DNA of 8,484 nt. Source: an uncultured Lachnospiraceae bacterium (GTDB lineage: Bacteria; Bacillota; Clostridia; Lachnospirales; Lachnospiraceae). The stretch is taken from positions 1 through 8,484 of the forward strand of contig CACZSE010000328.1 of assembly GCA_902783735.1 (NCBI GenBank), in the 5' to 3' direction. Numbering within the stretch: the stretch's first letter is position 1; the number at the start of each line of letters is the position of its first letter. The notes under the pieces are model-generated. The model saw only the letters and a list, made by a program, of their open reading frames with translations, was not told where the DNA came from and made no database searches. The translations under genes were made by a program, and so were the position numbers. Positions 6,095-8,484 of this stretch are shown here, piece by piece.

Positions 6095-7411
6095 ATGAGT
6101 TTATACGAGAAAATAGTAGCCGGCGAAGAAAAGATAGCGCTCGTGGGTTTGGGATATGTCGGTATGCCCATAGCTGTAGCATTTGCAAAAAAGGTCAAGG
6201 TTATAGGTTTTGATCTGAATGCGGCTAAGATAGAGTTATATAAAAGCGGGATAGATCCTACGAATGAAGTTGGAAATGATGTCATAAAAAACACAAAGGT
6301 AGACTTTACATCGGATCCTGCCCGATTGAAAGAAGCAAAGTTTCATATAGTAGCGGTTCCTACACCTGTAAATGACGATCATACACCGGATCTGACTCCT
6401 GTGGAAGGAGCCAGCAGGATACTCGGACAGAACATTACCAAAGGTTCGATAGTGGTGTTTGAATCTACAGTTTATCCGGGTGTTACCGAAGAAATATGTG
6501 TACCTATCATAGAAAAAGAATCGGGACTTAAATGCGGAGTTGACTTTAAGATAGGTTATTCACCGGAAAGGATAAATCCCGGTGATAAGGTTCACAGGCT
6601 TGAAACGATCACAAAGATAGTATCCGGCATGGATGCCGAAACTTTGGATGAGGTGGCGAAGGTTTACGAGCTTGTGGTGGAGGCTGGTGTACACAGAGCC
6701 GAATCGATAAAGGTTGCGGAAGCCGCCAAGGTAATAGAGAACAGTCAGAGAGACATTAATATAGCGTTCATGAATGAACTGTCGATCATCTTCCATAAAA
6801 TGGGGATCGATACCAAGTCTGTTTTGGAAGCAGCAGGAACCAAGTGGAATTTCTTAAAGTTCTTCCCGGGACTCGTCGGAGGTCACTGCATAGGAGTCGA
6901 TCCGTATTATCTGACCTACAAGGCTGAACAGCTCGGATATCACTCACAGATCATTCTTTCGGGCAGACGAATAAATGATGACATGGGTAAATATGTTGCG
7001 GAGAGTGTTGTTAAAAAGCTTATTGCTGCAGATCTTGCCGTTCGCAATGCAAAAGTAGTCATCCTTGGATTTACATTCAAGGAAAACTGCCCCGATACCA
7101 GAAATACCAAGGTTATCGATATCTATAATGAACTTAAGGAATATGGAATAACCCCTATAGTGGTCGATACCACAGCCGACTCGGCAGAAGCTAAGCGCTT
7201 ATATGGAATAGAGTTTGCTGCCATGGACGATATAAAGGATATGGATGCTGTCATCGTAGCTGTAGCACATGATGAATTCCTTAAGATCACAAAAGATGAT
7301 ATAGACGGTTTCTTTAATCCTGCAAATAAGATAAAAGTACTTGCAGATATTAAGGGACTCTACGACAAAGGATCATTCTCCGGAGAGGATTACTCTTACT
7401 GGAGATTATGA
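6095..7411 (+). CDS. tviB: UDP-N-acetylglucosamine 6-dehydrogenase (TviB/WbpO type)
   Basis: Nucleotide-sugar dehydrogenase of 438 residues that oxidises C6 of a UDP-HexNAc twice with NAD to the uronic acid, in the cytoplasm. Three domains are visible: an N-terminal NAD fold with GLGYVGMPIA (18-27) and VPTPVN (88-93); a central dimerisation region with YSPERINPGDKVHRL (155-169) and KVAEAAKVIENSQRDINIAF (206-225); the catalytic Cys265 in GGHCIGVDPYYLTYKA (262-277); and a C-terminal UDP-binding domain with GFTFKENCPDTRNTKV (325-340). The ERINPGDK..HRL, KWNFL and FTFKENCPD stretches are those of TviB/WbpO enzymes, which use UDP-GlcNAc or UDP-GalNAc, not those of UDP-glucose dehydrogenase. With the divergent 4-epimerase it should supply UDP-GalNAcA. 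It is expressed from its own promoter and ends just before a strong hairpin, so it appears monocistronic. Confidence 0.94.
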   Translation: MSLYEKIVAGEEKIALVGLGYVGMPIAVAFAKKVKVIGFDLNAAKIELYKSGIDPTNEVGNDVIKNTKVDFTSDPARLKEAKFHIVAVPTPVNDDHTPDLTPVEGASRILGQNITKGSIVVFESTVYPGVTEEICVPIIEKESGLKCGVDFKIGYSPERINPGDKVHRLETITKIVSGMDAETLDEVAKVYELVVEAGVHRAESIKVAEAAKVIENSQRDINIAFMNELSIIFHKMGIDTKSVLEAAGTKWNFLKFFPGLVGGHCIGVDPYYLTYKAEQLGYHSQIILSGRRINDDMGKYVAESVVKKLIAADLAVRNAKVVILGFTFKENCPDTRNTKVIDIYNELKEYGITPIVVDTTADSAEAKRLYGIEFAAMDDIKDMDAVIVAVAHDEFLKITKDDIDGFFNPANKIKVLADIKGLYDKGSFSGEDYSYWRL

Positions 7412-7435
7412 TCGGGTTGTAATATGTGAAGGAAT

Positions 7436-7470
7436 ACGGGCTGTCACGATCATGCGTGACAGCCCGTTTG
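7436..7470 (+). terminator. Rho-independent terminator after the dehydrogenase gene
   Basis: A perfect 13-base-pair inverted repeat, 7436-7448 (ACGGGCTGTCACG) against 7455-7467, with a six-base loop ATCATG. The stem is GC-rich. The T-run that follows is short and interrupted (TTTGAGGTTTGAG), so termination could be incomplete. It begins 24 bases after the dehydrogenase stop codon. Confidence 0.7.
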
Positions 7471-7474
7471 AGGT

Positions 7475-7503
7475 TTGAGACAAAGCCTGATATATGATAG
7501 AAT
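7475..7503 (+). promoter_or_regulatory. Sigma-A-type promoter for the deacetylase gene
   Basis: TTGAGA (-35, 7475-7480), a 17-base spacer, then TAGAAT (-10, 7498-7503). The -10 is preceded by TGA, an extended -10. Predicted start near 7510, giving a leader of about 77 bases. The -35 box lies only eight bases after the terminator stem, so a new transcription unit starts here. Confidence 0.65.
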
Positions 7504-7586
7504 TAGTATCGGTGATCTCTTTATCGGATAAGGATATAAACCAACGTAAAGATACTATATACCGTTTGTGACAGGGAAGACATTTT

Positions 7587-8354
7587 ATGAAAACAGCCAT
7601 ACGTCTGGATGATATTACACCGGATATGGATTTTGAAAAATTTAATCAGATAAAGGCAGTGCTTGATGAACAGGGAATAAGACCGCTTATCGGTATTGTG
7701 CCATATTCTAAGGATGAAACTCTGCGTATCGAAAAGCCGCATGAAGACTTTGATGTTTTTTTAAGATCACTTCTTGAAAACGGATGGACCATGGCGCTTC
7801 ACGGCTATAATCATCTATATACGACAAGGAACAAAGGATTGTTTCCTCTAAACTCGTTTTCGGAGTTTGCAGGTGTCGATTATGATAAGCAAAATGTGAT
7901 GATCCGGCAGGGCATAAATCAGTTGCGGGAGTGGGGGATAGATGCAAAGATATTCATGGCTCCCGGGCATTCTTTCGACAGAAATACATTAAAAGCCCTT
8001 AAGGAAAACGGAATAACACTTATCACAGACGGGTTTGGAACACAACCGTACGTCAGAGACGGAATGACGTTTTATCCGATCAGCCGGATACGTAAGGAAT
8101 GCATAAGCGATAAGCAGGGCTACAGTACTTATGTTCTTCACACAAATACAATGTCTCAAAAAGGTATTGATGAATTTGCTGACATGATAAAAAGCCACAG
8201 AGACTGCTTTATATCATACGATGAATATCTGGAGGCTAAGCCTGAGGAAAGAAATCTTTGGGGAAATCTGAAAGAGTACCTTATGGCTTTTGCCAAGCAT
8301 ATGCTTGTAAGTAAAAGAGCAGGCAGGGGAACTGTCATTCATAAAGGGGAATAA
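7587..8354 (+). CDS. DUF2334/NodB-like polysaccharide deacetylase, no signal peptide
   Basis: Protein of 255 residues resembling the DUF2334 group of the carbohydrate esterase 4 (NodB) fold, which removes acetyl groups from amino sugars with a bound metal. Seen: RLDDITPDMD (6-15) with the Asp pair D8-D9; the metal-binding HGYNH (72-76); APGHSFD (125-131); TDGFG (147-151); and LHTNTMS (184-190), with H185 in the place of the usual catalytic histidine. The protein begins directly on the first beta strand and has no signal peptide or membrane helix, so it should act in the cytoplasm on a nucleotide-linked or lipid-linked sugar rather than on finished polymer. The ribosome site AGGGAAG ends seven bases before the ATG. 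Its stop is two bases from the next glycosyltransferase gene, suggesting coupling. The precise substrate is unknown; an O-deacetylase or another hydrolase of the same fold is possible. Confidence 0.85.
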   Translation: MKTAIRLDDITPDMDFEKFNQIKAVLDEQGIRPLIGIVPYSKDETLRIEKPHEDFDVFLRSLLENGWTMALHGYNHLYTTRNKGLFPLNSFSEFAGVDYDKQNVMIRQGINQLREWGIDAKIFMAPGHSFDRNTLKALKENGITLITDGFGTQPYVRDGMTFYPISRIRKECISDKQGYSTYVLHTNTMSQKGIDEFADMIKSHRDCFISYDEYLEAKPEERNLWGNLKEYLMAFAKHMLVSKRAGRGTVIHKGE

Positions 8355-8356
8355 TA

Positions 8357-8484
8357 ATGATAAGAGTTCTACAGGTGCTGGGCAGCACTACTCTCGGAGG
8401 TGCCGAAAGCCGTGTCATGGATCTGTACAGACATATGGACAGAAACAGGATACAGTTTGATTTTCTGGTGACAAAAGGGCATAC
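8357..8484 (+). CDS. GT4-type glycosyltransferase, N-terminal fragment cut by window end
   Basis: Only the first 42 codons are in the window. They translate to an opening MIRVLQVLGS, then TLGGAESRVMDLYRHMD and IQFDFLV. This is the usual N-terminus of EpsF-like GT4 transferases: a first beta strand, the Gly-Gly-Ala-Glu loop near residues 14-17, and the DLYRHMDRNRIQFDFLV helix-strand. GGGGA lies six bases before the ATG, and the gene starts two bases after the deacetylase stop, so the two are very likely co-translated. The EX7E catalytic region lies beyond the window; donor and acceptor cannot be judged. Confidence 0.8.
   Translation, partial: MIRVLQVLGSTTLGGAESRVMDLYRHMDRNRIQFDFLVTKGH

Overview
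The window is an internal piece of an exopolysaccharide or capsule biosynthesis locus. It probably comes from a Gram-positive anaerobe of the Clostridia, with a Lachnospiraceae/Butyrivibrio-like feel. That placement is an inference. It rests on moderately low GC (about 40 % by eye), heavy ATA and AGA codon use, strong purine-rich Shine-Dalgarno sites, sigma-A-type promoters, and an initiating transferase of the EpsL/PglC type. No rRNA, tRNA, CRISPR array, insertion sequence or transposase is visible.

Layout. (1) Bases 2-4907, plus strand, look like one tightly packed operon: the 3' part of an EpsL-like phosphoglycosyl transferase, a PLP enzyme of the D-cysteine desulfhydrase/ACC deaminase family, an ATP-grasp ligase, a PglA-like GT4 glycosyltransferase, and a second GT4 glycosyltransferase with a cysteine-rich insert. 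Gaps run from an overlap or a few bases to 26 bases. (2) Bases 4926-6094: a WbpP/TviC-type UDP-HexNAc(A) 4-epimerase lies on the minus strand, convergent with the operon. It is transcribed from a very good promoter, back to back with a plus-strand promoter for the next gene. (3) Bases 6095-7411: a TviB/WbpO-type UDP-GlcNAc 6-dehydrogenase, closed by a strong hairpin terminator. (4) Bases 7475-8484: a new promoter, a structured-looking leader, a DUF2334/NodB-like deacetylase without a signal peptide, and two bases later the start of a third glycosyltransferase that runs off the window.

How the genes fit together (inference from families). The dehydrogenase and epimerase should convert UDP-GlcNAc to UDP-GlcNAcA and then UDP-GalNAcA. 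The EpsL-like enzyme puts the first sugar phosphate on undecaprenyl phosphate, and the GT4 enzymes extend it on the cytoplasmic face. The PLP enzyme/ATP-grasp pair and the cytoplasmic deacetylase are the unusual parts. Together they suggest that the repeat unit is tailored, possibly by an amide bond between a sugar carboxylate or amine and an amino-acid-like group. This hypothetical tailoring cassette is the most interesting feature here. Flippase, polymerase and chain-length genes are not in the window and presumably lie outside it.
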